64,000 nt of DNA from Casuarina equisetifolia (GCA_028551475.1 CM052356.1:27865884-27929883); one strand, 5' to 3'; positions 48,301 to 61,124 are shown, counted from the stretch's first letter. The notes: generated by a model from the sequence alone, not told the origin. Translations and numbers: made by a program.

Positions 48301-51300
48301 CTCAGAGACAAAGCATGGGGTCAAATGGATGAAAATTCTTTATGTACCACCATCTGGTAACCTAGTTGTTTCATTCTGCAATTTGTGAAACAAGCACAAT
48401 TGGCAACTACTAGCTCCAATATAAACATAGACATTTATAGAAGTCCTGCCACCTTGCAATATAGATAGCGTGTTTGTCATATTATGGTCATGCCTTGAGC
48501 TTTACAACTGTTTCAAGCATGTCAATTCATTTGTAAATGCAGAAGCAAATGAATCATTTAAGCAGATGGTAATGCCAGTGGCTGGAATGTTCAAGATAAT
48601 GGCAACATCAAGAATGGCAGTACCTTTATCTCGCAACTTGCTAGATAGTCATACTTCACATTGCTCGGAGTACAATTATAAAGATGAAATCGTGTAGTTC
48701 CTGTTTCTTCATGTAAAACCATATTGAATGTTGAATTCCATTCGGGACTTGAACCTGATCTCAAATCTGTCCTCCTAGTTAAATCTTCAAGTTCAACTTC
48801 CACAAATGTCTGAAGATCTTTATCAACAAGCTGCTCTTCTAAGGTACCATTTGCAGAAGAACTCTGATGCCTTCTGGATGAGTTTCCTCTGAGGAAACTC
48901 CTAGAAAGTCTGCCAGCAGAAATGACCGTCACATATATAGTACCACCAACAGCCTTCTTCCTCAGCTCTACGGATGGCAAATTGAGACAACGGCGGTGAG
49001 GTTCAACCATTGTTTTAACTAAGGTTTCAGTGAAAACTTTAACCTGGAAGAGAAAGAAGCTATTTAAAGAGGCAGATACCAGATCAAGATGAACAAAGCG
49101 AGCTCAATTTGAACTAATTAGCTCTTTCTATGATTGAATATGATCACTTAAGAGATGCACCAGCCAAGAAGAAACGCCCGGCAATTCCGTGGCAGGTAAT
49201 GATTGGCTTCCAGCACTTCCAAAGGCAACTCCAATCCTCACCTCCGGAGTTGACACAAAGGAATACAAAATTCCTTTCCCATCCACAATAGGCATCACGA
49301 GAAGCTGTAAGATGTAATCCAGAAAAGAAATGACTATCAAAAAAACTGAAATGGCATAGTAAGTGAAGGATAAATGAAAAAAGTAAGTTTCTTCACATAC
49401 ATCACCCTTGATATGAAGGCTATTTATAACAATCCGTGCAGTCCCCAAAAATGGCTTTGCCAGCTTAGCGAGCAACAAAATACTCATATCAGTTGTGTCC
49501 CAGTCAAAGCCCAATCGCATGATTGCCTGTCAACAAAGACAACCTCTGTGAAGATACAAGGAACTTTGTACTGATATTTCATTTGCTATCTTCTGTTACT
49601 CAAGAGATAAAATACGTAAGGATGTATATTAGATAAAAATAAACCATACAGGTTATCACCAGGGTTAAAAATATTTTAGATTAATTTCTCACCCCAAAAT
49701 GGAAAAAAGGAGGAATCCCAACAAAGAAGGGGAAACACAAAATTTCTGGAGTCAAAACCAGACCTGATCACCTGACCTTGACCAGCGGATCCCATGAAGA
49801 CCCAAGCCCGGTGGGCATGAACCTAGTGAAAACTCCAGCAATTCAATTTTTTCCTACAAAAGGGACAGCTTTTCTCAGTGTAGAGGTAGTACATGGATAT
49901 CATTAGTTCAAGGTATGAATTATTGAACAAGATGAAAAAATAGACCCCTTACAAAAAGCCTTGATTTTCGATGCTTCAACCGTCTCTGCAGAAAATTAGA
50001 TTTTCAATTAGTGTGTATCATTGCAAAACCTAAGTATGGGATCAGGAAAAGAAAAGACACCAGAAACAAAATATAATTGTTGATATGTACATTAAACAAA
50101 TATGAGATTTCTTATCAAAACACTCATGGTGAGTTGTGTGAACACAATCTTCTAGTGTCCAGAAGCAGTAAATCAATTCCACTATTACATGATAATTGAA
50201 GAAGAGAGAATACCTGTATCTTTGATCTCCTATGAAGTAAATAGAGATGAAACAATAGAACAGAATCAACTAGATCATATATCAATTTTCCATAATAGGA
50301 TTTATCACGGCCATGATACTTATGATCCAGACTATCTAAATGAAAAAGATCCACTTTCAAGACTACAAAAGGATATATATATATATATATATATATGGAA
50401 AGGAAGCGATTTCCAGGTAAATGGACATGCCAGTACAACTGCTTACCTAAACCAAGCATGGAAGTAAGCTAAAATGCTTAACATTGTGCAAGGAAATTAA
50501 TTAGAAATTACGGTAAGAAAACATTGAGAAGAAAGATTCTATATTTTCTTTTTTTGAGTGAAGGAAGTGGATCAACCATAATGAAAGAGAGATCTCACCT
50601 CAACAGTCGATGAGAAACTTCTTGAAAGCTTTGGGTGCAAGTAATTAGGCCATACTTCCATCAGAAGCTTATTCAACCATTCACAGTGCTCCAGTGGAGT
50701 AATAGGCTAAAAAGATACAAATTGATGGACTTTAACTTCAGAAATCTCAAAAGACTCAGAGTGCAACTAAGTGAAAACAAAGCAATGATAAGTGACAGTA
50801 CTGATGTGTGCCGTATGACTCGCTTCCACTTTTCATTCAAGTCTTCAACGAGTATTCGCTGTTGATAATTACCATACTGCAGATATGAAAGTGAAATATG
50901 ATGTTATCACCATTTACAATCTTCAATACCAAGTACCCACAAAACCTCAAGTTCATTATGTAAGTGGACCGCTTTCAAACTGGTCAAACATTTTTAAAAA
51001 ATAAAGATAAGCATAAAGTTAACCTAGACCTGGGCAGAAATTGAAATCAAAACCAGAGAGATTAAAAAAAGAAGAAGAAGAAGAAGGAGAAGAAAGAAAG
51101 AAAGAAAGACAGAAAGAAAGAAAGAAAAGAAAAGAAAAGAATCCACAACGAAGAAATTTCTGGAGGCACCCCTTGAAAACTTTAGTTTGTGTTCCGGCGC
51201 TCTCTGGTACAAAAATATTAACAAGTACAGGTTTGCTACAGAACATAGTCTTTAGGAAATATTTATAGATAAAACACAGTTCACACATCCATATTAGATT

Positions 51301-52024
51301 GAATTTGTAACTTCAACCTCCACTACAGCAATTCCCCCCCCCCCCCCCCCCCTTCTGAACTAATGCACCCGCTCAACATATTTAGTTAAAAGCAACAAAA
51401 CAAGAGAAAAAAAAAAGGGCGTAAAGGAGGTTGTCAAACCGACTATTGTGCAGATACTTTATACCTATTTAAAGGGAATGGGGTTCAATGGAGCTATGAT
51501 CAACCATAAGAAGAACACAAGTCTACATAACTCCCCAGGATATGAGAAAGTTTAATGTGCAGAACGATTGGAAAAGTGCAACAGAAAGTAAATATCACTA
51601 CTAAAAGGAGCTGCATCGAATGGCCTATGAAACAAAACACCCAATTAAAAAAATTTGTTGAGAAGGAAAAACAATTTGACAGAAGACTTGAATAGTGTTC
51701 AGAATTCACAAACAAAACATGATCTGCTCCAGCTAGATATAGCCACTGATCAGACAATTTTCAGCCCGATACACGCTGAAGGGAATTTGGTAAAAGAATA
51801 TGAAAGAAGAAAACGAAGAGCACCTGAATGGTTGCCCAGACGACCACGGCGAGTGGAACCCAATTGGAGAAAGAAAAAATCCACCTCTCAAAAGCCCAGG
51901 TAAGCAATATGAAAGGAATCAAGAACGGAAGAAGAGGGTTGTCACTGATGAGATGGTCCAGAAACGCCAGTGCCTCGTCAAAACGAAAAGCCCTGCCTCT
52001 GCCTCTGCCTCTTCTCCTAGCCAT
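45310..52024 (-). CDS. NTMC2T3: SMP and C2 domain membrane-contact protein (NTMC2T3-like)
   Basis: Tricalbin/synaptotagmin-like protein; such proteins anchor in the ER, move lipids with an SMP domain and bind other membranes with C2 domains. Fourteen exons: 52024-51824, 50876-50802, 50706-50599, 49985-49953, 49853-49764, 49526-49401, 49304-49161, 49043-48624, 48241-48110, 47412-47194, 47074-46802, 46343-46206, 45997-45695 and 45531-45310. Every junction is phase 0; 827 aa. An Arg-rich start (MARRRGRGRGRAF) precedes hydrophobic segments at about 27-65. SMP domain about 75-260 (HCEWLNKLLMEVWPNYL, GIRWSRSGDQAIMRLGFDWD). C2 domains about 280-440, 475-595 and 610-720, the last two with VVEGKDLIGKDKPGKFEPYV and IEAKDLIAADLRGTSDPYV, so aspartates for calcium are retained in the third. 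The C-terminal 74 residues are a coiled coil. Very short exon 4 (33 bases). Confidence 0.92.
50373..50396. repeat. AT dinucleotide microsatellite
   Basis: Twelve perfect AT units in the intron between exons 3 and 4 of the NTMC2T3-like gene. Confidence 0.95.
51064..51141. repeat. Purine-rich GAA/GAAA repeat
   Basis: Runs of aag then gaaa and gaaaa units in intron 1 of the NTMC2T3-like gene. The frames through it are artefacts. Confidence 0.9.
51334..51352. repeat. Run of 19 cytosines
   Basis: An uninterrupted C homopolymer in intron 1 of the NTMC2T3-like gene. Such runs are rare in plant DNA and easily mis-sized by sequencing. Confidence 0.9.
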
Positions 52025-53779
52025 TTGAGCAAACGCCCAGTTGACCAGAGGTCTCGAGCATCAACCTCCTAAATATGACTAAAACATGTACTACTTATAC
52101 GAAACGAGCAAGATTCCAGAGTCAGTTGTCAAAATCATTATTACACAATAAACTTTTTTTCCGGCAAAGTGGAAATATATACATCTTGTCAGTTGACGAA
52201 GACCAAAAGGTGGAGGAGGCTGCCAGAGAAGACGGAGGAACAGCCATGTTAGAATCCAAAAAAGACAAAAAGACAAAAAAAAAAAAAAAAAAAAAAAGAG
52301 ACTGAAGCTAAAAGTCTTAGTCAGCGTGGAAAACCCCAGAAATTAACAAACGTTGATCCATGTAAGACGGTTGAGTTTGCCTTTTATTTTTGTTTATATA
52401 TAGCTACCCCGTTGTAATTTCGTTGTTGCCTAAATTATTGTCCGTTAGATTTGGCGGCATCTGGGAATGGATGGTCGCGACCATCTGCGGACCCACCATT
52501 CTCCACTCTTTTGTGAAACCCAATTATTGAAAGCGCATTGACTGGACATTAATGGATATCAGCAGCTTTAGAAAATATTATTTATATTGTTTTTTTTTTC
52601 TTAAGCCCACACACCCATTTATGTATTTTATGTATTTTTAGGTATTGAACATGAGATGAAGAAATCTCAAACAATACATAATAACACTTAATTTTATTAT
52701 TCAGTCAATTAGATCAACGGTGAATTAATAAATACTTTAACCATGAGCTGTCAAATTCGACACTATTAGGGGTAATTGTTGCTCCCAAACATAAGCAGCG
52801 GGACAGCAGTTGCAGCAACTTCGTGAGGTGCTGTTTGGGACCGTGAACCCCATGAAAAAATGCGTGAAGACTTTTGTGTCCTCGAAATCTTGGGCCGCGG
52901 TGTCAGGCAACGGTGGGGAGGGAGATGACTAGGGAAAAGACTGTACAGTCTGAAACCTTGGATCAAGGTTTGTGTCTCTGTATTCGGCAACAACTTTTTA
53001 CAGTTTAAGGAGTTGGAATCTCCAAGCAAATCTCGGGTCCCTCGGATGGGTTTTTGTGCACCCTCCTGCAAAGCACAACGTGGATCATGCCTTACAGGGG
53101 CAACAATGGCTGGACCAATTTTAGTATTCTTTTCAGTAAAAATCTGTTAGCAGGAGGACGTGAAGTAAATATGTAAATTAAATATTATATTTATGTTACG
53201 GTTGGTTGATGAGTATATATTATTTTAGATATGTCTTACAAAAATGACCATAAAAAAAAAAAAAAAAAAACAAACTTAAAAGAGAGTTGATAGTTGCACT
53301 AGTAATAATAGAGGTAAGAGCAATGAGTTGTTTCCACAATAATGTCTTCGCATGATATTTCTTAACCTTTCTTGTTGGACTTGGAGTCTTTGAAAAGTTT
53401 TGTATTGACATCCCCAGAGGAAATATCTAAGTAGTGATTTTCACACATTGAAAAAGATATCAAGGGATTCATGATTGCTAAATAACCTTTTTTTCTTCCT
53501 CAATCAACTTCTCAAAAGCGTCAGAGAGTGGAGAAGCTTCGTCGTGTTCTCTCAAAGCTAGAACCATTTCTGCTGTCCTTAGTCTGAGCCTCTCGGAGGT
53601 ACCAACACTGTGGAAAATCTGATGGGACAACGTGCACTACAGCGAACGCGCAAAGCACAAAACTTGGTGGCCAATGGACCACGGCCGCAAGAACAGTATT
53701 CCCAGTGGAATGGCTTTCATACCTTCGTGGACCACTGCTTTATTCTGCTAACTTTACTAGAATTCTGTACCCATAATCG
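52025..53779. other. Intergenic region upstream of NTMC2T3-like gene
   Basis: Contains the NTMC2T3 promoter and a run of about 20 adenines near 52,277. A minus-strand frame of 101 codons at 52766-53071 is GC-richer than its surroundings but unrecognised; I see no domain in it. Confidence 0.45.
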
Positions 53780-53998
53780 ATGAATGCAGCGAAACCCAAC
53801 CCTTGGAAGGGACCCGTGAAGATGAGCAAACTCTTGTATTCTTTTCTACTCTCTTTCCTTTTGCATTTCTGGGTTCTGCAGTGTATCGAGGATTATTCTT
53901 TTATCAAGGATGAAATCTACGATATCAACCCTCCAAGAGTTATAGAAAGGAGGACCAGTAAGACAAAACTTCCTCTGCATAAGGATTCACGAACCTGA
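53780..53998 (+). CDS. Candidate small secreted peptide precursor
   Basis: A 72-codon frame. A second Met at codon 15 starts a convincing signal peptide: MSKLLYSFLLSFLLHFWVLQ followed by CIEDYSF, with a likely cleavage near the Gln-Cys. The mature part is small and polar: IEDYSFIKDEIYDINPPRV, then ERRTSKTKLPLHKDS. Two tyrosines sit next to acidic residues (EDY, EIYD), the context preferred by plant tyrosylprotein sulfotransferase. It does not fit the RGF, PSK, PSY or CIF consensus that I remember, so no family is assigned. The sequence is intronless. It lies between the NTMC2T3-like and VQ genes, on the plus strand. Confidence 0.45.
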   Translation: MNAAKPNPWKGPVKMSKLLYSFLLSFLLHFWVLQCIEDYSFIKDEIYDINPPRVIERRTSKTKLPLHKDSRT

Positions 53999-56361
53999 CA
54001 CAACGAGGTGCTGGGGCCTTGGAATAACTCCCTCTTTGTTTCAACCCACATCTTTTTCCTGTCTTTTTTCTTTCTCCAAAGAAAGGGAAGATTTATATAT
54101 ATATATACACACACTATTATGTAGCTACAAGTAATTAAATAAACAATGAAGTCAAAAGGCTTAAACTTGTTGGTACGGTAGATTCAATTATCTTTAAAAT
54201 TATAATATATTTACACACTCATTCACCACTTGTAAAATTAAAACTAAGAGATCTCACGTAACATCTATTCACTAGTAAACTAAATGCTTATTAATCACAC
54301 ATGTTATGAATTTTGTCTAATTTAAAAAAACACAATGATATAAAAGCAATAGCCAAATGAATTTTTTTTACTTCATACAACTAAATATTGAGAAAGTATA
54401 ACTCGATTCGTATTTTTATAATAGGAATCTTATTATGAAAACACAAGAGAAAACATATTGGAACTCAATGTATCAAGTGTAATTGTTGGTGTTGATTGTG
54501 TGGATTATTTTACATTGTTAAAATATTTATTTATTTTTATATGTTGGATGATAAATTATATTAATAAAAATTAGAATACAAAAATATAAAAGTATATTTC
54601 AATATTATAAAAATTATTACATCTATAAAAAGATAGAAATTGTAAATCTTTAAACCTCATTTAAAATAACAATACTTTAGTTACTTTTGAGCTAATTTTT
54701 AGATTAATTTCCAAGCTTTCTAATCTTAATACCCTTAACATTTCTAAACAAATGGCAATACAACATTCATGCGACCTATCCATGGAAACAAAAGTAGGAA
54801 TAGTATTTGAGATTAAGACACGGTGTCAGAAAAAAAGAAAACAACTGGAAATGGGTCAAGACAGGTCTATTCAATGACGTTATTACAGAAGATTTTTTGA
54901 GGGGTGCAACTTTTTCAAATGCTGGAGGGTGCGCGAAGGAAAAAAGTGACGAAGAAATGTAATTCCAGTGCAAAGCGAACTCACTAGAGTCTGGAAGTGT
55001 TTCATGCGGAGGCTTCCCCTTTTTGACCAGCTTTATAGGTGCTTTCACTCCGTTAAATATCTTCAAGCACAGCTCAAAATCTCAGTAGAAACTAAGAGAC
55101 TTTTTTAGAGATGTAATTCTCTCTTAAAAGAAATTAAGGTGCAGTTTTTTCTTAAGAGTATGGTACTCCATTAGAGGCCGAGAGTTGTACAACTTCTCCT
55201 CCATTACCACTTTTTCAACTGAGCTCAGTGTCCTTGATGATAATCATCTAACCCACGGAAGTTCTCGTGCGACCAACAGTAGATCGAGCAGTCGATCTTA
55301 TTGCGACGCCACAAGATTGATTTGTGTTGTTGAATATGATCCGTCACCTCTACAGCATAGTCAAACAGATGATTCATAGAGATAATTATAATGGCGTCGT
55401 GGTTAAGAAGAGGAAGTTAATCCATGAGCCAATAATGCTGTCTTATTGAAGATAAGAGAGATGCTTTTGATGGTGGTAAAGGTAGAGTTGTAATGATTGT
55501 AATAATAAGATTATGGATATAGTAGAATTTGTGTCAATAATGAACTAGAGAAATAACAGAAGAGGAATATTTTCAAGTTGGAACTGATAATGTTCAACAA
55601 TTTTCTTGATTGTTGATCGTAAATTGAATTGTCAATTTTAGACAACTTACAGATCCTCCAATGCTTAATCAGTTCTTGATTCAATGCTTGAGCTTCTTCT
55701 ATTAATGAATGATTTTCCGTACTTTTTGTTTGGTTGCTGGGAGGATTGAGGGACAGGAATGGATAAGGAAAGTAAGGTATTCAAGTTTATTATTTGAGTT
55801 GTTTGCTTGGTTAGCCTTCAGATTTACATCTCAAGGTTTATGTGAGTGTGCTCGCAGGAGGCTTATATGCGTACGTAATAATCTTACTCCCAATAACAAA
55901 GGATCTTAGCTGGTGTGTGGGTTTTGACTTGAATAAAGGAGAAACAAATGGAGCAAAAAGCAAGAAGAGAACAAGGTGATCAAAAGGCTAAAAAAGAATA
56001 AGAAAAGACTCTTGTATTTGTATAGTTGTTTGTGTGAATCCTTTTCTTTTAATTTGTAGTTATACATAACCTATCTATAGACAAAGTATAGAAGGATAAA
56101 ATAAGACAAAATAATTGGTAGAGATTTTCATATGGTTATTTTGAGTCCCTTTCGAGATATAGAACATTTTTATCATCCATTCTCTATGGTGTATTGATGA
56201 TGACATTTTCATATGACTATCATTTATTTTTGTAGATGTATCATGAATTTTTGTTTTTGAACAAAGGCATGAAATTGCAAGCTTGGATTCCATCCTAAGA
56301 GATTAACTTTAATTGAGAGGAGTAATTACTTCACTTGTATGATTGGATCATCCAACTTGCC

Positions 56362-56800
56362 TTTATGATATTCTCTTTCACCCAAATTCATGTTGCACTC
56401 AACATAGATGGAGCTACTACCTACCCAACATTAGGATATAGTAGTTGCCCAAACACTATTGGGTAGACCCATTGCCTATCTCGCATTAGAGAATAATAGA
56501 CACAAGTTACCAAGTTTAGTCACAATTTTGCTTTAATACTACTTGTCATAAGTTGGGTACTTTTTCCAAAAAGGTCGATTCTTATGATATTTTCTTTTAC
56601 CCAAAGTCATGTTGCCCTCAACATGATTGGAGCTATTGCATACCCAACATCAGGATATAGTAGTCACCCAAACACTATTGGGCAAGCCCACTACCTATTC
56701 CGACCTAGAGAATAATGGTCACAAGCTACCAAGTTTAGTCATGGTTTTGTTTTAATATCACTTGTCATAAGTTAAGTACTTTTTCCAAAAAGGTCAATCT
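56362..56800. repeat. Tandem duplication of a 219-bp unit
   Basis: Two copies with a 219-base period. Shared landmarks are tatgatatt, cccaaa, catgttg, aggatatagtag, cccaaacactattggg, aagttaccaagtttagtca and tactttttccaaaaaggtc. They differ by scattered substitutions, so the duplication is not recent. No coding content. Confidence 0.9.
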
Positions 56801-57587
56801 TTATAATAGAACCCAACCTATGAAAATAAGGCCTCATGACTACCTATTGTGATTTTTTCTTCATGTATGTATATATCATGTATTTTTCCTTTCTCAATAA
56901 TTTAGTTTTTATTTTCAAATTTTTTTTAATGCATACCCAAATGCATTATAGGTCCTATGTAAACATGTCATAGTTTGCATAGGGATTTATTGTGATGCTA
57001 TCAATTGAACTCAGTTCTTTAATAAACAAGCTTAAAGAAGATAATTTATTTTGGGTTTCCAACTAGTAGCTCTATCAAGCATTTCCTTGAATCCGTGCCT
57101 TGGCTTGACAATACCAACAAGCTTTGCAACAATGGTCGCACTCTCTGTAATGTGGGCCTTGTCTTTTGTGTCACTCCACAAGCAATGTAGAAATTGCAAC
57201 CTCCTATTCTATGAATTTATTCCAATACCCCATTTAAGGTAGAGGTTCTCTATTTCTATTTTAGAGATCCTCGCCTGAATTTGCTTGCTTAGCATCTACC
57301 TCTCATGTCATAGCGCCTTCATGCTTGAAGTAGGTGTCAAAGTTTTACCATCTTCCATAGTTTTAGAACCTCAAGAGAAGACTTCCCTGAGGAGGGTGAG
57401 CCTCCTAAGCTCTACTTACATGTAAATTGAATCTATTGGATCACCTTTAAATAGTAGAAAGAAGTAGCTCTTGTGAACTAATGAGATGTTGCATGTAGTT
57501 ATTTAGTCAACTAGCTTAATGGTGAGTTAGTGAGAATTTCAGCCGTGAGGTTTACGGTTTGACACCCCAAATTCAAAGAAAAAAGAG

Positions 57588-57717
57588 ATTCAAAGAAAAA
57601 GAGATGTTGCATGCGTGCTAAAGTTCAGTAATCTCTCTTTGCAACCTTTTGAATTCAAAGAAAAAGAGATGTTGCATGCATGCTACAGTTCGATAATCTC
57701 CCTTTACAGCCTCTTGA
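57588..57717. repeat. Tandem duplication of a 65-bp unit
   Basis: Two copies starting attcaaagaaaaagagatg and containing gttgcatgc and taatctc. The second begins at 57653. Confidence 0.85.
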
Positions 57718-58533
57718 ATTCTGAGTGCCATATTTGAGGACTTTTTGTATCATCTTGTGTTGGGTCCGAGCAAACATCTTTTACATACTTTTCGGAAGCC
57801 AAGGGCTTTGTTTCTATCTCCAGTACCACAGTGTGACTATGAAAGTACCAAATTTCAGATGACAACACTTCGGTTCACTTTGGTGTTGAATATTAGAGGT
57901 TACTGGACTTTGTTGGTGGTGTGAAAGCCCAACGCGTGCTGCATATAAAGCCCTTTACCTTCATTATCCGCACCACGTATTTTCTCCTCATTCCTCTCTT
58001 TCCGAGAACCTGCGTTGGAACTCATGAATTTTCACCACGTCTTCCGCGATAAGAATTTATGGTCTAATACAACTTTATATATATATTTAACCTCAAATAA
58101 CACCTACTCACCATTGTTGAGCTAGACGCTTGTCGACAACTCCATAAATTTTGTTTTTCTCGTTGAAAGCGGCTGCCGACGGATCCGCGGAGACGAACAC
58201 ATTAGGACCCAACCTCGAACTTCCTCCTATTCCCACTCTTCGTTCCCCACCACACCATCACGCATCCACAACCGACGCTCAGCCTCTTGCTTTTCATTTT
58301 TCTGTACCCTTTTTCACCATATGCTTTATTTCCAAATGACACCCCGCTCACGTGACACTCCTCCGTCTCTCCTCCACTCGTCAAGCAGGGACATTGCATG
58401 CGTAGATATGTTTCCTACAAATATACATCAGGCTTCAAACGAAACTCCTCACATCCAGGAGGAGCCTCCTCTCTTTTACAGAACCTCTTGGTTCCTGGCT
58501 CTATTTCCGGCATTCTAAACCTGTGGTTCAACC

Positions 58534-59208
58534 ATGAGCCCCTCGCAAGAACCCCGGACTCCCAACTCGTCAAAGAGCGAGATGATCACCAGCGATTCCT
58601 TGAGCCCGCCTCCCCTGAAGCTCAACAAGGACTCCCATCTAATCAAGAAGCAATCTTCCTCCTCGTCTTCTTCGTCGTCTTCGTCAACTATCAACGCCGT
58701 AACGCATGCCGCCAAGCCCCAACACCGTCGCCCTGTCATAATCTACACGCATTCGCCAAAGGTCATTCATACGCACCCTAAGGACTTCATGGCCTTGGTG
58801 CAGAAACTCACCGGGTTGTCGCGCTCCGAGGAGGATGACGCGGGCGCCGCCCCTCATGGTCATCGATCGCAATCGGAACCCAGCAAGAACGTTGCTTTGA
58901 CAACTTTAGACTCAGAGGAGAACAAAGGCAAAAATGTCGTGCCAGCAAATCACGAGGAAAATGATTCATCTTCAGTCGTTACCGACGAGAACTACAGCAG
59001 CATAGGAGATTTTGGGCAGGTGCCCAATTCTTGTTTGATTCCGCGTATGTTTGAGCCAGCTCCTAATGCATACGTGAGTAACATTCCGCTATTCACACCG
59101 AATCCGAGCGGGTTCTTGCCACCAGCTCAGCCTTTCTATAATTACAGTGATGCTTTCTTTTTCTCGCCTGACATGATCGAAAAGAATAACGAGTTCGGAG
59201 AGCATTAG
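58534..59208 (+). CDS. VQ20: VQ-motif protein, VQ20-like
   Basis: Small plant regulatory protein; VQ proteins bind WRKY factors through the FxxxVQxxTG motif and alter their activity. Single exon, 224 aa, typical of the family. The motif is FMALVQKLTG at residues 85-94, preceded by RPVIIYTHSPKVIHTHPKDF, a conserved lead in this subgroup. Residues 41-51 are a run of 11 serines. The C-terminus has FYNYSDAFFFSPDM, shared with relatives. In Arabidopsis VQ20 (At3g18360) acts with WRKY2 and WRKY34 in pollen and lies between NTMC2T3 and a DUF639 gene, as here. Subgroup assignment therefore leans on gene order as well as motif. The start codon is followed by SPSQEP; no upstream in-frame Met is needed. 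Confidence 0.9.
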   Translation: MSPSQEPRTPNSSKSEMITSDSLSPPPLKLNKDSHLIKKQSSSSSSSSSSSTINAVTHAAKPQHRRPVIIYTHSPKVIHTHPKDFMALVQKLTGLSRSEEDDAGAAPHGHRSQSEPSKNVALTTLDSEENKGKNVVPANHEENDSSSVVTDENYSSIGDFGQVPNSCLIPRMFEPAPNAYVSNIPLFTPNPSGFLPPAQPFYNYSDAFFFSPDMIEKNNEFGEH

Positions 59209-59671
59209 ACGAGGTTTTTTGTCTTTCTTTTCTTTTTTTTTCTCTTTTTTTTTTTTTTTTGTAGATGCTAATAGAAGAATTTTTTGTTTTTTATTTACTT
59301 GGAAGGTTATGTAAGGATTTTGTTTTTTGTTTTTTTTTTTTGGGTAGGTAAAGGGGATGAAAGGCTGTTTATTGAGTTGGGATTTATTTGGTCGCAGATA
59401 GTACTAACTATCAACTAAACTAGATGCTTATTGATGATGCCATCGAAGTATTAGTTTTCTAGGATAAAAATTTCTTTAGATATAGAGTTTTCCTTTTAAT
59501 TTTCAATTTTGCTTTTCATTTTATATTACAATGTTATACTCAGAATAAAGAATAAAAAGGCACAAGGTAGGCATCCAAACGGCTGTCTCTTTGTAATTTT
59601 CTTATTCCTATGATGAGAGATGAGTTGGATATTGAAATGGTACTTGCTATTTTTGGTGCATTATTAATGGC

Positions 59672-59796
59672 AAGGAAGAATATAGTGTTCCTGTTATTGA
59701 TTTAAATAAAACTGAGGGAAATCTTGAAGAAATGTTTAAATAATTTCTTTTGTTTAAAAGATACCAACATTACCTGGAATTTTCGGGAATTCAAAC
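59672..59796. repeat. Copy 1 of a dispersed 125-bp repeat
   Basis: Starts aaggaagaatatagtgttcc and ends gggaattcaaac. A second copy lies at 60997-61124 (starts aaggaaaaatatagtgttcc). A third, more decayed one is at about 59862-59942. Confidence 0.8.
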
Positions 59797-60033
59797 TTGG
59801 TTAAAAACATAGTTGAAGAAGTTTGAATTTAAGTATAGCAATGCCTTAAGGCATGTTCACATCAATTATTAATTTAAACATAACCAAGACAAACTTTAAA
59901 AAAATTTAAGTAATTTTTTTTTGTTTAAAAGATATCAAACTTATTTTTTGAAAAAATTTCTAAATGAAAAAGAAATCATAACTGTCAATTAAAAACATGC
60001 TCAGATTTTTTTTTAAATAAATATTATTTTTTA

Positions 60034-60300
60034 ATATTACAACTCATGAACTCAAAATCATCGTTGAGATCCCCCTAACTCAAGTCCGTTAAAAAAATGC
60101 TCAAATTTAATCTCATACCTCACAGTTAGATCCTTACTAACTCAAATACATTAGAAATATATTCATATTTTTTAAAAAAATATTATTTTTGAATATTACA
60201 ACTCATGTACTCAAAATCACATAAAGTGTTAAATCTCATACCTCACAGTTAAGATCCTCACTAACTCAAGTTCGTTAAAAACATAAAAACATGCTCAAAT
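60034..60300. repeat. Nested direct repeats
   Basis: The motif aatattacaactcatg occurs twice about 160 bases apart, and tctcatacctcacagtta twice about 120 bases apart; gctcaaattt flanks both ends. Diverged tandem duplications. Confidence 0.7.
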
Positions 60301-60330
60301 TTGTCATATGACACAAAATCAAAGTAAATG

Positions 60331-60364
60331 ATTTTATTTTATTTTATTTTATTTTATTTTATTT
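60331..60364. repeat. ATTTT pentanucleotide microsatellite
   Basis: About six to seven consecutive ATTTT units. Confidence 0.9.
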
Positions 60365-60835
60365 AAAAAATAAAAACAACTCAGCTTTTTATGTGAATTA
60401 ACCTAACAACGAAAATCATTATCTATTTACACGTTTATCACTAGCATTCAATTTTAAACTTTTCCATAAAGAGATAACAAAGTTTTTTTTTCTTTTTTAA
60501 GTGTAACAAAATGTAGAAAGCAAGAATTGTGTATAAAATTAAGCCTTTGTGATATTTATCGCATCGTTCTATCTTATTACTCGTAAAATGATCTACACTC
60601 ATAATGAAATACATTATTTTTGTTATCTCTAATTCACATCTTAGCATCTCGTTTCTTAATAATTAGTTTCTAATATTTGATTTCTCTAGGTAATCTTTGC
60701 TTTTAGAGCTTTCCTTTTCTGGGAGGGTGTCCCCTAACCAAATTGGTAACTTTCAAATAAATAGTAATAAATACTTTTCCCCATACTTAATTGATTTCTA
60801 TTTCTAATTTTAATATTTATGTGGTTGATGAAGAT

Positions 60836-60910
60836 TATATTATTATTATTATTATTATTATTGTGTCAAGATTTTTATTTATTTATTTATTTATTATTAT
60901 TATTATTATT
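60836..60910. repeat. ATT and ATTT microsatellites
   Basis: A run of ATT units, a short gtgtcaag break, then ATTT units returning to ATT. Confidence 0.9.
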
Positions 60911-60996
60911 TTAAATCTTGCAAAACAAATATCCTAAATTTGAATCTCTTTTGGTTATATTTCTAATTGACTTAACCGGACCGTTGCTCACAGTTT

Positions 60997-61124
60997 AAGG
61001 AAAAATATAGTGTTCCGGTTATTGATTCAAACAAAATTAAGAGCAACCTTGAAGAAACACTTAAGTAATTTTCTTTTGTTTAAAAAATCATCAACATTAC
61101 CAAGAATTTTCCAGGAATTCAAAC
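60997..61124. repeat. Copy 2 of the dispersed 125-bp repeat
   Basis: Same order of sequence as the copy at 59672-59796. Its right end overlaps the left arm of the inverted repeat, so the repeat and the hairpin belong to the same family. Confidence 0.8.

Larger units (their letters stand above)
53999..58533. other. Repeat-bearing intergenic region upstream of VQ gene
   Basis: AT-rich sequence with two tandem duplications (listed separately) and no recognisable gene. TATA-like sequences occur at about 57,943 (catataaag) and 58,076 (tatatatatattta), so the VQ transcript may have a long leader with upstream ATGs and a CACGTG at 58349-58354. Confidence 0.45.
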
